From assembly GCA_038828875.1 (NCBI GenBank), contig JAWBMQ010000003.1:1-64000 (forward strand): DNA of 64,000 nt, in the 5' to 3' direction. Each line of letters opens with the position of its first letter. The first letter of the stretch is position 1. A program made the translations under genes and the position numbers. This DNA comes from JAWBMQ01 sp038828875. GTDB taxonomy: Archaea > Nanobdellota > Nanobdellia > Woesearchaeales > JAWBMQ01. Under the pieces are notes generated by a model. The model searched no databases, was not told the origin of the DNA, and saw only the letters and a list, made by a program, of their open reading frames with translations. This document shows, in pieces, positions 26,004-34,842 of the stretch.

Positions 26004-26864
26004 ATGGACCCTTACAATTTAGAGCATTCGTCAAAAACAATAATAACTGAAACAATTTTATTAATTGTATTTCTTATTCTCTCTGGAATTTATTTAAGAA
26101 TCTTTATTTTGCCAATTAACACTTTTTTAGATCTTAACTTCCAATACATTAGTAGTTTAGGTATTGCTTTTGTTTTAAATCCTGTTGTTGGTTTATTCTT
26201 CTATTTTTTAAAAAAATCAAAATTTAAAACATTAGGATTTTTTATAGTTTCACCTGTTTTATTAATATTTGCAAAAAATGTAGAAACCTTCTTATTGATA
26301 TTAAGCTTTTTAATAATATTACTCACATTTTATCTATTTAAGAAACAAGAATATCATTATCTAAAGATCTATGTGCAGACCATCTTAGCCTTAATGAGCT
26401 TATTGATACTTTATACATTTTTATCAAACGCAAACTATTCTGAAAAAGTGATCGACAGACTTACAAAAGATTTTATGTCTAGTGAAGAATATCAAAAGAT
26501 GATTGGTTCAATTGATATACCTTTCGTTAATTTTGTATTCAATTTAATTACAATATTCCTTTATGGAATTTACACTATCATTCTTTTCTTTCCTAGTTTT
26601 TTAACTTATGTTCTTTTAGCTAAAAATAATAAAACTCCCGATGATTTAAAACCTCTTAATTTATCTTTAACTGTTTCTGAACCTAACAAAACCAATGTTA
26701 ATTCTAATACTCAAGAAACTAAACAAGAAATAAATCAAACAAATAACCAACAAAATAATCAAAATTTACAAAACCAAAATAATCCAACAGATCAAAATCC
26801 AAATCCCTCTCAAAACGATAATGATCCATATGCAGAAATTTTTAAAAAATATAATCTAAAATAA
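26004..26864 (+). CDS. Hypothetical multi-spanning membrane protein B of a tandem pair
   Basis: Not recognised. 286 aa with about six hydrophobic helices (residues 12-32, 45-68, 70-88, 90-106, 120-142, 172-205). An amphipathic extracytoplasmic stretch (about 143-170, VIDRLTKDFMSSEEYQKM) lies in the same place as in the upstream protein. After the last helix comes a 70-residue cytoplasmic tail of mostly Asn and Gln, closing with DPYAEIFKKYNLK, a short motif that looks like a docking peptide on a flexible tether. Translation is probably coupled to the gene 2 nt upstream. Confidence 0.6.
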   Translation: MDPYNLEHSSKTIITETILLIVFLILSGIYLRIFILPINTFLDLNFQYISSLGIAFVLNPVVGLFFYFLKKSKFKTLGFFIVSPVLLIFAKNVETFLLILSFLIILLTFYLFKKQEYHYLKIYVQTILALMSLLILYTFLSNANYSEKVIDRLTKDFMSSEEYQKMIGSIDIPFVNFVFNLITIFLYGIYTIILFFPSFLTYVLLAKNNKTPDDLKPLNLSLTVSEPNKTNVNSNTQETKQEINQTNNQQNNQNLQNQNNPTDQNPNPSQNDNDPYAEIFKKYNLK

Positions 26865-26893
26865 AAAAAATTAAATTAAGAATTAATAAATAG

Positions 26894-27940
26894 CTATTTC
26901 TTTGATTTTTGATATACCACTCTAGTAGGATATGCAAAGTTAATTTTATTCTTCTTAAAAGCTTTGTAAATAAGTTCATTTGCTAAAGTACAAGAATCAA
27001 TTTTGTTCTTAATATCATTTATCCAAAATTTAACTTCAAAATTTAATCCACTGTCTCCGAAACTTACAAAATTAATCTTTAATTTATGATCATCATCTAA
27101 TACCAAATAAGGTATTTTCTTTATTTCGTTTTCAACAACTTTTTTTAATTTATCTATATCTGTTCCATATTCTACTGAAAATTTTATAACCACTCTTACT
27201 TCAGGAGTAGGATACATATCATTTTTAATTATATCAGTAGCAACCTTCACATTAGGAATAATCAACTCTTCATTATTCCATGATCTTATTCTAGTCGTTC
27301 TTAAACCAATATCTAAAACTTCTCCAGAAACTCCTGAAGAAGGCAATTCAACAAAATCTCCTACCTTAAAGTTTTTATCATATATTAACAGAATTCCTGC
27401 AATAACATTTTCTAATGTGTCTTTCGCTGCCAATGAAAATGCTAAACCTGCTAAACCCAAACTACCCATGATTACTGTAAGATTAATTCCCCATCTATGT
27501 AAAATTACCGTAACTCCTATTAAAAACATACCGATCATTACTAACTTAGAAACCAATTGATATCCTGAATTCTCAACAAAAACAATTTTTCTCTTTTCAG
27601 CTTCTTTAATTAGTTTTTCTCTAATCACAAAATTATATGTTGAGTAAATCTTGATTATCAAAAAAGTGTTAGATAATATAAGAATAGAATCAATTATTTT
27701 CAAATAAATTTCATTTTTTAAGAATTCGATTTCATGAAGCAATACATAACGAAAAGATATTAAAAAAAAGCTAAAAATAAGAAATGGCAATAAATTTTTT
27801 ATAAAATACTCCTCAATTTTCGTTCTATCTTTTCTCAAGAAGAATTTTATATTCTTAAGAATAAGTTCAAAAAGAATTATACTTAATGCTAACAAAGACA
27901 TACTAATAAAAATGAACCAAAAAAGAGTATTTGACATCAT
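26894..27940 (-). CDS. mscS: MscS-family mechanosensitive channel
   Basis: A small-conductance mechanosensitive channel of 348 aa. It has four or five TM helices; the pore helix is rich in Gly/Ala (VIMGSLGLAGLAFSLAAKDTLENVIAG). The beta domain has VGDFVELPSSGVSGEVLDIGLRTTRIRSWNNEELIIPN, and an alpha/beta C-terminal domain follows. It relieves turgor after osmotic downshock. The ATG overlaps the stop of the preceding pilin-like gene (ATGA), so the channel is the last gene of an operon with pilin-like proteins, an unusual pairing. Confidence 0.93.
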   Translation of the reverse strand: MMSNTLFWFIFISMSLLALSIILFELILKNIKFFLRKDRTKIEEYFIKNLLPFLIFSFFLISFRYVLLHEIEFLKNEIYLKIIDSILILSNTFLIIKIYSTYNFVIREKLIKEAEKRKIVFVENSGYQLVSKLVMIGMFLIGVTVILHRWGINLTVIMGSLGLAGLAFSLAAKDTLENVIAGILLIYDKNFKVGDFVELPSSGVSGEVLDIGLRTTRIRSWNNEELIIPNVKVATDIIKNDMYPTPEVRVVIKFSVEYGTDIDKLKKVVENEIKKIPYLVLDDDHKLKINFVSFGDSGLNFEVKFWINDIKNKIDSCTLANELIYKAFKKNKINFAYPTRVVYQKSKK

Positions 27941-28449
27941 CCTTCCACCTTTATAACGGAATTATGATACTGCATCCAATCTGTACCATTTTTATAATAA
28001 ACGTTAATTATTAAAATAAAAGGAAATTCATTATTAAACGTATTTTTAAGATAATTTTTATTTATTATGAAAGAACTTATCTTAAAATTTGAAGCATTAA
28101 GAATAAATTGTTCATCATTTGGATAAACAATCTTTGCTTCTGCATTTTTTTGATATAATGAAAAATTTATTTTAAATTCTCGCTCATCTGAAAAAATATT
28201 TTTTATGCCTACATAAAACTTATTGTTGTCTTTAGTAATTACTGCGGGATTTACATTCACTTTATCTCCTTTTTTCAATTCTTGAATCATTCTAATTTCA
28301 ACCTCTCTAGTTATTACCAATTTAGCATCATTCTGAGTTTTTAACACTTTAGAAAACAAAATATTTAATCCTATAATTAATGTAACAACCGTCAATATGA
28401 TTATGACCAACATACTAATTTGTATTTGTATTGCTTTTTTGCTTTTCAT
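27937..28449 (-). CDS. Type IV pilin-like secreted protein 1
   Basis: 170 aa: basic leader MKSKKA followed by a hydrophobic helix (residues 8-33, IQIQISMLVIIILTVVTLIIG), then a beta-rich domain of about 130 residues with N-x-S/T sites. The leader resembles a class III signal peptide for a prepilin peptidase, with cleavage likely after A6. It begins 7 nt after the previous pilin-like gene and overlaps MscS by 4 nt. No named pilin family is recognised; the assignment rests on the N-terminal architecture and the tandem context. Confidence 0.65.
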   Translation of the reverse strand: MKSKKAIQIQISMLVIIILTVVTLIIGLNILFSKVLKTQNDAKLVITREVEIRMIQELKKGDKVNVNPAVITKDNNKFYVGIKNIFSDEREFKINFSLYQKNAEAKIVYPNDEQFILNASNFKISSFIINKNYLKNTFNNEFPFILIINVYYKNGTDWMQYHNSVIKVEG

Positions 28450-28456
28450 TTTGTTT

Positions 28457-29026
28457 TTATTTTACAACAATAAAGACATATTTAGGCAATCCATAATTTT
28501 GTCCTGAACATTCTGTAGCATTTACTCTAAAAACATAAACACCTTTTTTACTTCCTTTAAAACTTATTGCTAAATTTTTTATTTCTATTTCATTTTTCTT
28601 AACTTCCAATTCGTAGCCACCATTAGAAGCGGCATATTTAGGATCTATTACTATTTGCAAATTTCCATCAGAAATTAAATTCTTTTGATAATCATATGCA
28701 ACTAAATACTCTGCAGAAATTTTAAATTTAGTACAATCACTTTTTTCATTCTTCAATGCATAACCAAAATTAGCAACTCCTGACCCTTTCAAAACTACGA
28801 AATTGAACGGAACATAAAATAATGATTGTTCTGATTCTAAAACTATTTTTTCAATCCTTTTTTTAATTTCTAAATTTAATTGATCACTCATTTCCATTGA
28901 TTTAGAAATAACTGTTCTATACAAAACAAAAGACAAAATAAGAATAAATAAAGAAAGAATAACAATAACCAGCGTATTTATATGTAATTCAATCCCCTTT
29001 TTATCTAATTTATTTCTAAAAACCAT
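28457..29026 (-). CDS. Type IV pilin-like secreted protein 2
   Basis: 189 aa: leader NKLDKKG, then IELHINTLVIVILSLFILILSFVLY, matching a class III signal peptide with cleavage after Gly (residue 11) and Glu at mature position 2 (IE), a position often acidic in type IV pilins. The exposed domain is beta-rich with two Cys that may form a disulfide (near residues 93 and 177). A TTTTTTAAAATA box about 27 nt upstream suggests a separate leaderless promoter. It has the same architecture as its two neighbours. Confidence 0.68.
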   Translation of the reverse strand: MVFRNKLDKKGIELHINTLVIVILSLFILILSFVLYRTVISKSMEMSDQLNLEIKKRIEKIVLESEQSLFYVPFNFVVLKGSGVANFGYALKNEKSDCTKFKISAEYLVAYDYQKNLISDGNLQIVIDPKYAASNGGYELEVKKNEIEIKNLAISFKGSKKGVYVFRVNATECSGQNYGLPKYVFIVVK

Positions 29027-29065
29027 ATTACTAAAAAAGAAAAAGTATTTTAAAAAATTTTGTTT

Positions 29066-29653
29066 TTATTTTACAGTTACTGAGAAATCTACTCTTGCAT
29101 ATGGAGATGATTGTGTTGAGGTAGAACTTACATTATCATAAACTATAAAAGAACAATAATATGTTGCTCCTGAAACTGCATTAGATTTAACACTCACAGA
29201 CCATTTGAAAACTTTAACTTCTCCACCTTGTAAAACAATTTGCGCAGGATATGAAAAGCTTATTTTAGAAGAGGGATTATTAGAATCTGAATCAGAACTA
29301 TAACAAGAAATTACACCACCTGAACCACTAAATTTACCAGCACTATCTATAGAACCTCCCGAAAAATTAAATCTTGCTTCTTGCCCTAAATCATTTCTTA
29401 TTGCAAATTCAGTACTCTTCTTTTCACCTTTTTTCAATTCAAAAGTATCAATAGACAAGACTAACCTTTCATTACCTTGTGTTAATCTATCTCTTAAAAC
29501 TTTTTGAACATCTGAATTAACATTACTGAATTGATCTGATGCACTAGAGAATGTATTTCTTATAAACATCAAACCAAAACCTAATAAAGTCATTGCTAAA
29601 ATTAAAATAACTATTGTTGAAATAGACATATTGAGATCTCCTTTTTTTAACAT
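29066..29653 (-). CDS. Type IV pilin-like secreted protein 3
   Basis: 195 aa: leader MLKKG, then DLNMSISTIVILILAMTLLGFGLMFIRNTF, a class III signal peptide with cleavage expected after G5. A Ser/Gly-rich beta domain follows, with two Cys (about 116 and 167) and a Ser/Thr-rich segment near the C-terminus. GGTGAAACC precedes the ATG. It is the first of three tandem pilin-like genes ahead of MscS. Compact beta domains of this kind are common in DPANN secretomes without a known role. Confidence 0.68.
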   Translation of the reverse strand: MLKKGDLNMSISTIVILILAMTLLGFGLMFIRNTFSSASDQFSNVNSDVQKVLRDRLTQGNERLVLSIDTFELKKGEKKSTEFAIRNDLGQEARFNFSGGSIDSAGKFSGSGGVISCYSSDSDSNNPSSKISFSYPAQIVLQGGEVKVFKWSVSVKSNAVSGATYYCSFIVYDNVSSTSTQSSPYARVDFSVTVK

Positions 29654-29794
29654 GGTTTCACCTTTTAAATACTTTAGAAAATATCATTTATAAATTTTAC
29701 TTAAAAAAGCAAAAATGATGTATGACTACTTTTAAAAAGTTAAAAAAAAGAAAAATTTTATTAATGAATTATAAAATCTTAATGATGTGAGAAT

Positions 29795-32422
29795 ATGCTC
29801 TTCAAATTTAAAAAAGATGAAATAAATAAAAAATATATCTATTTTTTTGGGGAATTAGGTATCGAAGCAAAAAGGATTCTTGGCGGAAAAGGTGCAGGAT
29901 TAAGCGAATTAAAAAAAATAGGGATACCGATTCCTAATGGCTTTACAATAAGTGCTGAAATTTGCGATTATTATTACAAAAACAACAAACAATATCCTAA
30001 AGATTTTAAGGAAGAAGTATTGAATGCTATGAAAAGATTAGAAGAGTTAAGCAGAAAGAAATTTGGCGAAGATCTGTTAGTTTCAGTAAGAAGTGGTGCA
30101 GAAATAAGCATGCCTGGAATGATGGATACAATTCTTAATTTAGGCTTAAATGATAAAAATGTAAAATTATTAGCTAAAAAAACAAACAACGAAAGATTCG
30201 CATATGATAGTTATAGAAGATTAATTCAAATGTTTGGAGATGTTGTACTTAATTTAGACGGTTTTGAAGAAGAACTAGAAAAATTAAAAAAAGAAAGGAA
30301 ATTGAAATATGATTCTGAATTAACTGCTGATGATCTCAAAGAATTGATAAAAAGATACAAAGAGATTTATAAAAAACATAAAAAAGAGTTCCCTCAAGAT
30401 CCTTATAAACAATTATTTTTAGCTATTGATGCTGTTTTTAATTCATGGAATAATGAAAGAGCTAAAACATATAGAAAGATTAACAATATTACTGGTTTGC
30501 TAGGAACTGCAGTAAATATTGTTGAAATGGTCTTTGGTAACATGGGTGAAGATTCAGGAACTGGTGTACTTTTTACAAGAGATCCTAACACAGGAGAAAA
30601 TAAATTATTTGGTGAATTTCTTAGTAATGCACAAGGAGAAGATATTGTAGCAGGAATAAGAACTCCTCAAAAATTAGAAGAATTGAAAAAAGTTATGCCT
30701 AATGTTTATGATCAACTAGAACAAATAAAAGAAAAAGCCGAAAAACATTTCAAAGATATGTTGGATATTGAATTTACAGTAGAAAAAGGAAAATTATATA
30801 TACTTCAAGTAAGAAGTGGTAAAAGAAGTGCAAAAGCAGCAATAAAAATTGCTTTAGATCTAGTGAAAGAAAAAATTATAACTAAGAAAGAAGCTATCTT
30901 AAGAATTAAAGTTGAAGATATTGAACAGTTATTACATAAGCAATTAAATCCAAAAGAAAATGATAAACTAATTGGTGTTGGTCTTGCTGCATCCCCTGGA
31001 GGTGCAGTAGGAAAGATTGTCATTGATTCTAACAAAGCAACCAAAGATAGCATTTTAGTTAGAACTGAAACTAGTGCAGAAGATATTAAAGGAATGGCAA
31101 TTGCTCAAGGATTCTTAACTGCGAGAGGAGGCTTAACAAGTCATGCTGCAGTAGTAGCTAGAGGAATGGGAAAACCTTGTGTTGTTGGTTGTGAAAATTT
31201 AATTGTAAACGAAAAAGAAGGAATTGTTGAATTTAAAATTAATAAAGAAAGAATCATTTTAAAAGAAGGAGATGAAATAAGCATTGATGGAACTACTGGA
31301 AAAATATATCTCGGAAAAGTTGAACTCATTGAAAGTTCCTTAATGGATGAACTCAAAGAATTTTTAAAATGGTGTGATGAATTTAAAAAGTTAAAGGTAA
31401 AAGCTAATGCTGAAACACCTAAAGATGTTTTACAATCTTTAGAATTTGGAGCAGAAGGAATCGGTTTAGCGAGAACTGAGCATATGTTTTTCAATGAAAA
31501 TAGAATAATGAGTGTAAGAAAAATGATTTTTTCTGAAACAGTAGAAGAAAGAAAAAACGCTCTTAAAGAACTTCTTCCAATGCAAAGGAACGATTTCATT
31601 GAAATTTTCAAACTTATGAAAGATAAACCAGTTACAATAAGATTATTAGATCCTCCATTGCATGAATTTTTACCTAAAACAAAAGAAGCAATTTTACAAA
31701 CTTCCGCACTATTAAAAATATCTGAAGAAGAAGTAATGAAAAAAATACAAGATTTAGAAGAAGCAAATCCAATGCTAGGTCATAGAGGATGTAGATTAGC
31801 AATAACTTATCCAGAAATCTATGGCATGCAAGTTCAAGCAATAATTGAAGCAGGAATTTTCGTAAAGAAGAATCTAAAAATAGAACCGAACATACAAATA
31901 ATGATTCCTATCATAGCTGACGCCAAAGAATTAGAAATTATAAAAGAATATATTCTAAATATCATCAATAGAATGTTTGAAGATTTCAACGTTAAATTAA
32001 ATATAAAAATAGGAACAATGATTGAATTGCCAAGAGCTGCATTGATGGCTGACGAAATTGCACATGTTGCAGAATTCTTTAGTTTTGGTACTAACGATTT
32101 GACACAAACTACATTAGGAATTTCTAGAGATGATGCTGGTAAATTTTTAAATGATTACATAAACAAAGAAATTTATCCTGAGGATCCCTTCAAAACTTTA
32201 GATATCGGAGTAAAGAAATTGATTAAATTAGCAATTGAAAATGGTAAAAAAGAAAACAAAAATTTAGAAATAGGTATTTGTGGAGAACACGGAGGAGATC
32301 CTAAAAGTATAGAATTTTGTCATGAAATAGGAATGGATTACGTTAGTTGTAGTCCTTTCAGAATACCTATAGCAAAATTAGTTGCTGCTAAGAAAGCAAT
32401 ATTAGAAGAAAAAGTTAAATAA
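29795..32422 (+). CDS. ppdK: Pyruvate, phosphate dikinase
   Basis: Interconverts pyruvate, ATP and phosphate with PEP, AMP and pyrophosphate in the cytoplasm. 875 aa, full length. The N-terminal ATP-grasp domain starts with GGKGAGLSELKKIGIPIPNGF and has SVRSGAEISMPGMMDTILNLG. The phosphohistidine domain has H450 in GGLTSHAAVVARGMGKPCVVG. The C-terminal PEP/pyruvate barrel has the catalytic C829 in GICGEHGGDP and the FFSFGTNDLTQ motif. In archaea lacking a conventional pyruvate kinase, PPDK can carry glycolytic or gluconeogenic flux. GTGAG precedes the ATG. Monocistronic. Confidence 0.97.
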   Translation: MLFKFKKDEINKKYIYFFGELGIEAKRILGGKGAGLSELKKIGIPIPNGFTISAEICDYYYKNNKQYPKDFKEEVLNAMKRLEELSRKKFGEDLLVSVRSGAEISMPGMMDTILNLGLNDKNVKLLAKKTNNERFAYDSYRRLIQMFGDVVLNLDGFEEELEKLKKERKLKYDSELTADDLKELIKRYKEIYKKHKKEFPQDPYKQLFLAIDAVFNSWNNERAKTYRKINNITGLLGTAVNIVEMVFGNMGEDSGTGVLFTRDPNTGENKLFGEFLSNAQGEDIVAGIRTPQKLEELKKVMPNVYDQLEQIKEKAEKHFKDMLDIEFTVEKGKLYILQVRSGKRSAKAAIKIALDLVKEKIITKKEAILRIKVEDIEQLLHKQLNPKENDKLIGVGLAASPGGAVGKIVIDSNKATKDSILVRTETSAEDIKGMAIAQGFLTARGGLTSHAAVVARGMGKPCVVGCENLIVNEKEGIVEFKINKERIILKEGDEISIDGTTGKIYLGKVELIESSLMDELKEFLKWCDEFKKLKVKANAETPKDVLQSLEFGAEGIGLARTEHMFFNENRIMSVRKMIFSETVEERKNALKELLPMQRNDFIEIFKLMKDKPVTIRLLDPPLHEFLPKTKEAILQTSALLKISEEEVMKKIQDLEEANPMLGHRGCRLAITYPEIYGMQVQAIIEAGIFVKKNLKIEPNIQIMIPIIADAKELEIIKEYILNIINRMFEDFNVKLNIKIGTMIELPRAALMADEIAHVAEFFSFGTNDLTQTTLGISRDDAGKFLNDYINKEIYPEDPFKTLDIGVKKLIKLAIENGKKENKNLEIGICGEHGGDPKSIEFCHEIGMDYVSCSPFRIPIAKLVAAKKAILEEKVK

Positions 32423-32441
32423 AAAACTAAATTAAAATTTT

Positions 32442-32606
32442 TTATTTATTTTTCTTTTCAAAGTAACCACAGTTTCCACAAGTTAAGCGGTCTTTGTGAT
32501 CTGCAAGAAATGCAACACCACATTTTGGACAAATTCTCTTTAATCTCTTAACATTTTCTCCTTCTACTTTGTAATAAGTATATGCTTTTACTGGCTTATT
32601 TCTCAT
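32442..32606 (-). CDS. rps27ae: 30S ribosomal protein S27ae
   Basis: 54 aa with a zinc ribbon: C26-x2-C29 in RICPKCG and C43-x2-C46 in LTCGNCGYFEK. The start MRNKPVKAYTYYKVEG is typical. The start codon overlaps the stop of S24e by 4 nt. Last gene of the conserved archaeal rpoE1-spt4-S24e-S27ae operon. Confidence 0.95.
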   Translation of the reverse strand: MRNKPVKAYTYYKVEGENVKRLKRICPKCGVAFLADHKDRLTCGNCGYFEKKNK

Positions 32607-32893
32607 TTTTTCACCTCAATTAACCCATTTAATTCTAAAAATCTTTTTGTTTCTAACTTATGCATTGCTTTTTCATCTTCATAAACGGAAATATTAACTA
32701 ATGCTTCTCTCTTCTTGAACATTGTATGAAACTTTTTTACTACTGTCAATTCTGGTCTAGTATTTTTTATTGCTATAAATTTATCTCTTATTTCCTTTCT
32801 ACTTGGTAATGCATTTTCCCACGTAATTTTAACAACATAATCCTTTCTTTTTAACAATGATGCATTTGTTTCTTGCAATATTTTTAAATCCAT
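32603..32893 (-). CDS. rps24e: 30S ribosomal protein S24e
   Basis: 96 aa, full length for the archaeal protein. Characteristic segments are N-A-L-P-S-R-K-E-I-R-D-K (about residues 28-39), N-T-R-P-E-L-T-V-V-K-K-F and the Y-E-D-E-K-A-M-H-K-L-E segment. It lies between spt4 (10 nt upstream) and S27ae (4-nt overlap). AGGTGA precedes the ATG. Confidence 0.95.
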   Translation of the reverse strand: MDLKILQETNASLLKRKDYVVKITWENALPSRKEIRDKFIAIKNTRPELTVVKKFHTMFKKREALVNISVYEDEKAMHKLETKRFLELNGLIEVKK

Positions 32894-32903
32894 TTTTTCA
32901 CCT

Positions 32904-33098
32904 CTAATACATAGACAATTTTATTGCAAAATCTCCTTTTTTTGTTATTTGTGCTACTTTAGAAACTTCTGAAGCATCAGGATTAAATACATAGATTCTT
33001 CCTCGATATCCTTCTACAAAATCCGATTGATTACACATTGGACAAACCGTCTCTTTTTCATCTACAATTAATCTACAATGTTTACACACTTTTTTCAT
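32904..33098 (-). CDS. spt4: Transcription elongation factor Spt4 (RNA polymerase subunit E'')
   Basis: 64 aa. Zinc ribbon with C5-x2-C8 (VCKHCRLIV) and C19-x2-C22 (VCPMCNQ), then F-V-E-G-Y-R-G-R-I-Y-V-F-N-P. It binds the NGN domain of Spt5 to raise polymerase processivity. I start at MKKVCKHC because GGTGGGAAG lies just upstream. This start falls 17 nt inside the end of rpoE1. Confidence 0.93.
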   Translation of the reverse strand: MKKVCKHCRLIVDEKETVCPMCNQSDFVEGYRGRIYVFNPDASEVSKVAQITKKGDFAIKLSMY

Positions 33099-33621
33099 CT
33101 TCCCACCATTCCTCTTTTCCAAGATATGGTTGTCTCATAGTTAAACCAATCTTTGGATTCATAATATCTTTCAAACTTATAGCAATAATTCTAGCTAAAA
33201 CAACATCACCGATCTTTAAAGATCTTTTAGTATTTTTTCCACTAAGTACTTGAGATTTGGAAAATGTAACAACATCATTCATAGTTTGTGAAATATGAAT
33301 CATTCCATCAAAAGGACCTATTGAAATAAATGCTCCAAATTCAGTAATATCTAAAATTCTTCCAATAACAGCTTCTTGAAGCAAGGATTTGTATGCATAA
33401 ATCTCAAATTCACAAGGATAATACACTGCACCATCTCCACTAATTACAAACCCCTCTCCTATGTTTTGAACAGCACCTATTGCAACAACAAATCCAATTT
33501 CTCTATCATTCAATCCTAAATATTTTTCTTCCAATGCTTTTTTGATAGATTCTTGAACATCATAATTAAACAAATGAGGAGGAACTCTTACATGATCCTT
33601 CATCAAATACTTATAAAACAC
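33082..33621 (-). CDS. rpoE1: DNA-directed RNA polymerase subunit E' (Rpo7)
   Basis: Stalk subunit that pairs with Rpo4 and helps open-complex formation and RNA exit. 179 aa: N-terminal RNP-like domain, then an S1/OB domain (about 82-165) with GRILDITEFGAFISIGPFDGMIHIS. It uses a GTG start with GAGGTGA 4-5 nt upstream. First gene of the rpoE1-spt4-S24e-S27ae operon. Confidence 0.96.
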   Translation of the reverse strand: MFYKYLMKDHVRVPPHLFNYDVQESIKKALEEKYLGLNDREIGFVVAIGAVQNIGEGFVISGDGAVYYPCEFEIYAYKSLLQEAVIGRILDITEFGAFISIGPFDGMIHISQTMNDVVTFSKSQVLSGKNTKRSLKIGDVVLARIIAISLKDIMNPKIGLTMRQPYLGKEEWWEDEKSV

Positions 33622-33755
33622 AGTTTCACCTCAAAATTTTGGTCATTAGCATTATTTTTAAATGTTTTGTTATTTTTCACGATTTAATATATTTTTTTTT
33701 AAAATCTTTATGAATTAAAAAATTTTATAAAAATAAGCATTATCTTTTTCAATAA

Positions 33756-33828
33756 GCTCCGTTGGTGTAGAGGTCAAGCATAGGGGCCTCTCGAGCCTCT
33801 GACCCGGGTTCAAATCCCGGACGGAGCA
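33756..33828 (+). tRNA. tRNA-Glu (CUC)
   Basis: 73 nt. A 7-bp acceptor stem (GCTCCGT/ACGGAGC), anticodon stem GGGGC/GCCTC with a 7-nt loop CTCTCGA, anticodon CTC at 33790-33792, and a T arm with TTCAAAT. Discriminator A; no CCA is encoded. Confidence 0.95.
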
Positions 33829-33873
33829 GATTTATATGAATTAAAATAATTATTTTCTAAAGAAAATAATAAA

Positions 33874-34050
33874 ATGATTGTTTTTAAATTATTAGATTAT
33901 TTATTAAATAACTTTTTAAATCAAAAAAACAAAGAGATTTTTATGGTTGAAAACATAAAATATCCTGTGGCTTATAAAGATGTTAAAAAGAACGAACGCA
34001 TTGACGCATTTTTTAGAAAAAAAGAAGAAAATCAAGAAAATTCTAGATAA
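33874..34050 (+). CDS. Short hypothetical protein, uncertain
   Basis: A 58-codon frame; a shorter version of 35 aa starting MVENIKYPVAYKDVKKNERI at 33943 has TTTTTAAAT about 28 nt upstream, the spacing of leaderless genes here. The C-terminus is charged (RKKEENQENSR) and a T-rich tract follows the stop. No family is recognised. The longer N-terminus (IVFKLLDYLLNNFLN) is amphipathic. It could be noncoding; the support is start context and terminator only. Confidence 0.35.
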   Translation: MIVFKLLDYLLNNFLNQKNKEIFMVENIKYPVAYKDVKKNERIDAFFRKKEENQENSR

Positions 34051-34078
34051 ATTTTTTCTTTTTTATTTTTCTTTTCAC
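34051..34078 (+). terminator. T-rich tract after the short frame at 33874
   Basis: Several T runs immediately after the stop codon, fitting archaeal intrinsic termination. Confidence 0.35.
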
Positions 34079-34119
34079 AATCAAAAAATTTATTTATTGT
34101 AGAATAAGATAATAAAAGA

Positions 34120-34842
34120 ATGGAAGGCTACGTGAAAAATATTGAATTATCATTTACCGAAACACTAGGAGATGTAATCAAAATCCAATTTCAAGGATGT
34201 AATTTAAATTGTCCTTTCTGTCCCAGATTCGAAGATAGAATTTTCAGTGAAAAAGACTTTATTGATTTTCTACACCTTAAAAGAAAAATTGAAGAAATAA
34301 ATAATAGCAAAATACTAATCCAGGGAGGAGAACCATTACTCCAAGATAAATTTTTATATACTATCTTAGCTTATTTTCTAAAATTTCGAGAAATTTGGCT
34401 ACAAACTAATCTTTATAAACCTGAAAAAATAAAAGAATTAATTGCTATTGGATTAAAAAACTACATTATAAATTGGTGGAGTTATGATAGCAATCTTTTC
34501 AATAAACTTACTAATTCTAAAAATTTTTTCAACAATGAAAAAATACAACTTTACGATATATTTTATTCGCTTCATATATTAAAAAAAGAAAAAATCGTAC
34601 CTATGTTTAAGATGACCATAATCCCTGGAATTTTCTATACTAAAGATCATATCTTAAACGAAATTGAATTTATTAGTAATTTTGGTTTTTATCCTACTAT
34701 AATTATAACACCTATAAATCCAAATCTTGCAAAAGGAAGATACAAACAACTTAATCCTATATCTAATGAATATTTAGAAAACTTAAAACAAACACTTTTT
34801 AATGCAGGCTATAAAGCAATTATTGATCCCTATCTTTTCTAA
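34120..34842 (+). CDS. Radical SAM protein, activase-like
   Basis: 240 aa. The [4Fe-4S] motif is C27-x3-C31-x2-C34 in GCNLNCPFCP, followed by a SAM-binding I-L-I-Q-G-G-E-P-L-L (about residue 66). The start ...GDVIKIQFQGCNLNCPFC resembles pyruvate formate-lyase activating enzyme and related glycyl-radical activases (COG1180-like). No auxiliary cluster cysteines follow and no glycyl-radical partner lies nearby, so the substrate is unknown. It converges on the next regulator gene with a 23-nt overlap. Confidence 0.82.
   Translation: MEGYVKNIELSFTETLGDVIKIQFQGCNLNCPFCPRFEDRIFSEKDFIDFLHLKRKIEEINNSKILIQGGEPLLQDKFLYTILAYFLKFREIWLQTNLYKPEKIKELIAIGLKNYIINWWSYDSNLFNKLTNSKNFFNNEKIQLYDIFYSLHILKKEKIVPMFKMTIIPGIFYTKDHILNEIEFISNFGFYPTIIITPINPNLAKGRYKQLNPISNEYLENLKQTLFNAGYKAIIDPYLF

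Noticed and set aside
31141..31611. Open frame antisense to ppdK
   Set aside because: It overlaps the intact PPDK active-site domain, has low-complexity Ser/Phe composition and no start signal; a shadow of the real gene. The same holds for antisense frames across gyrA, smc, ftsZ and ileS.
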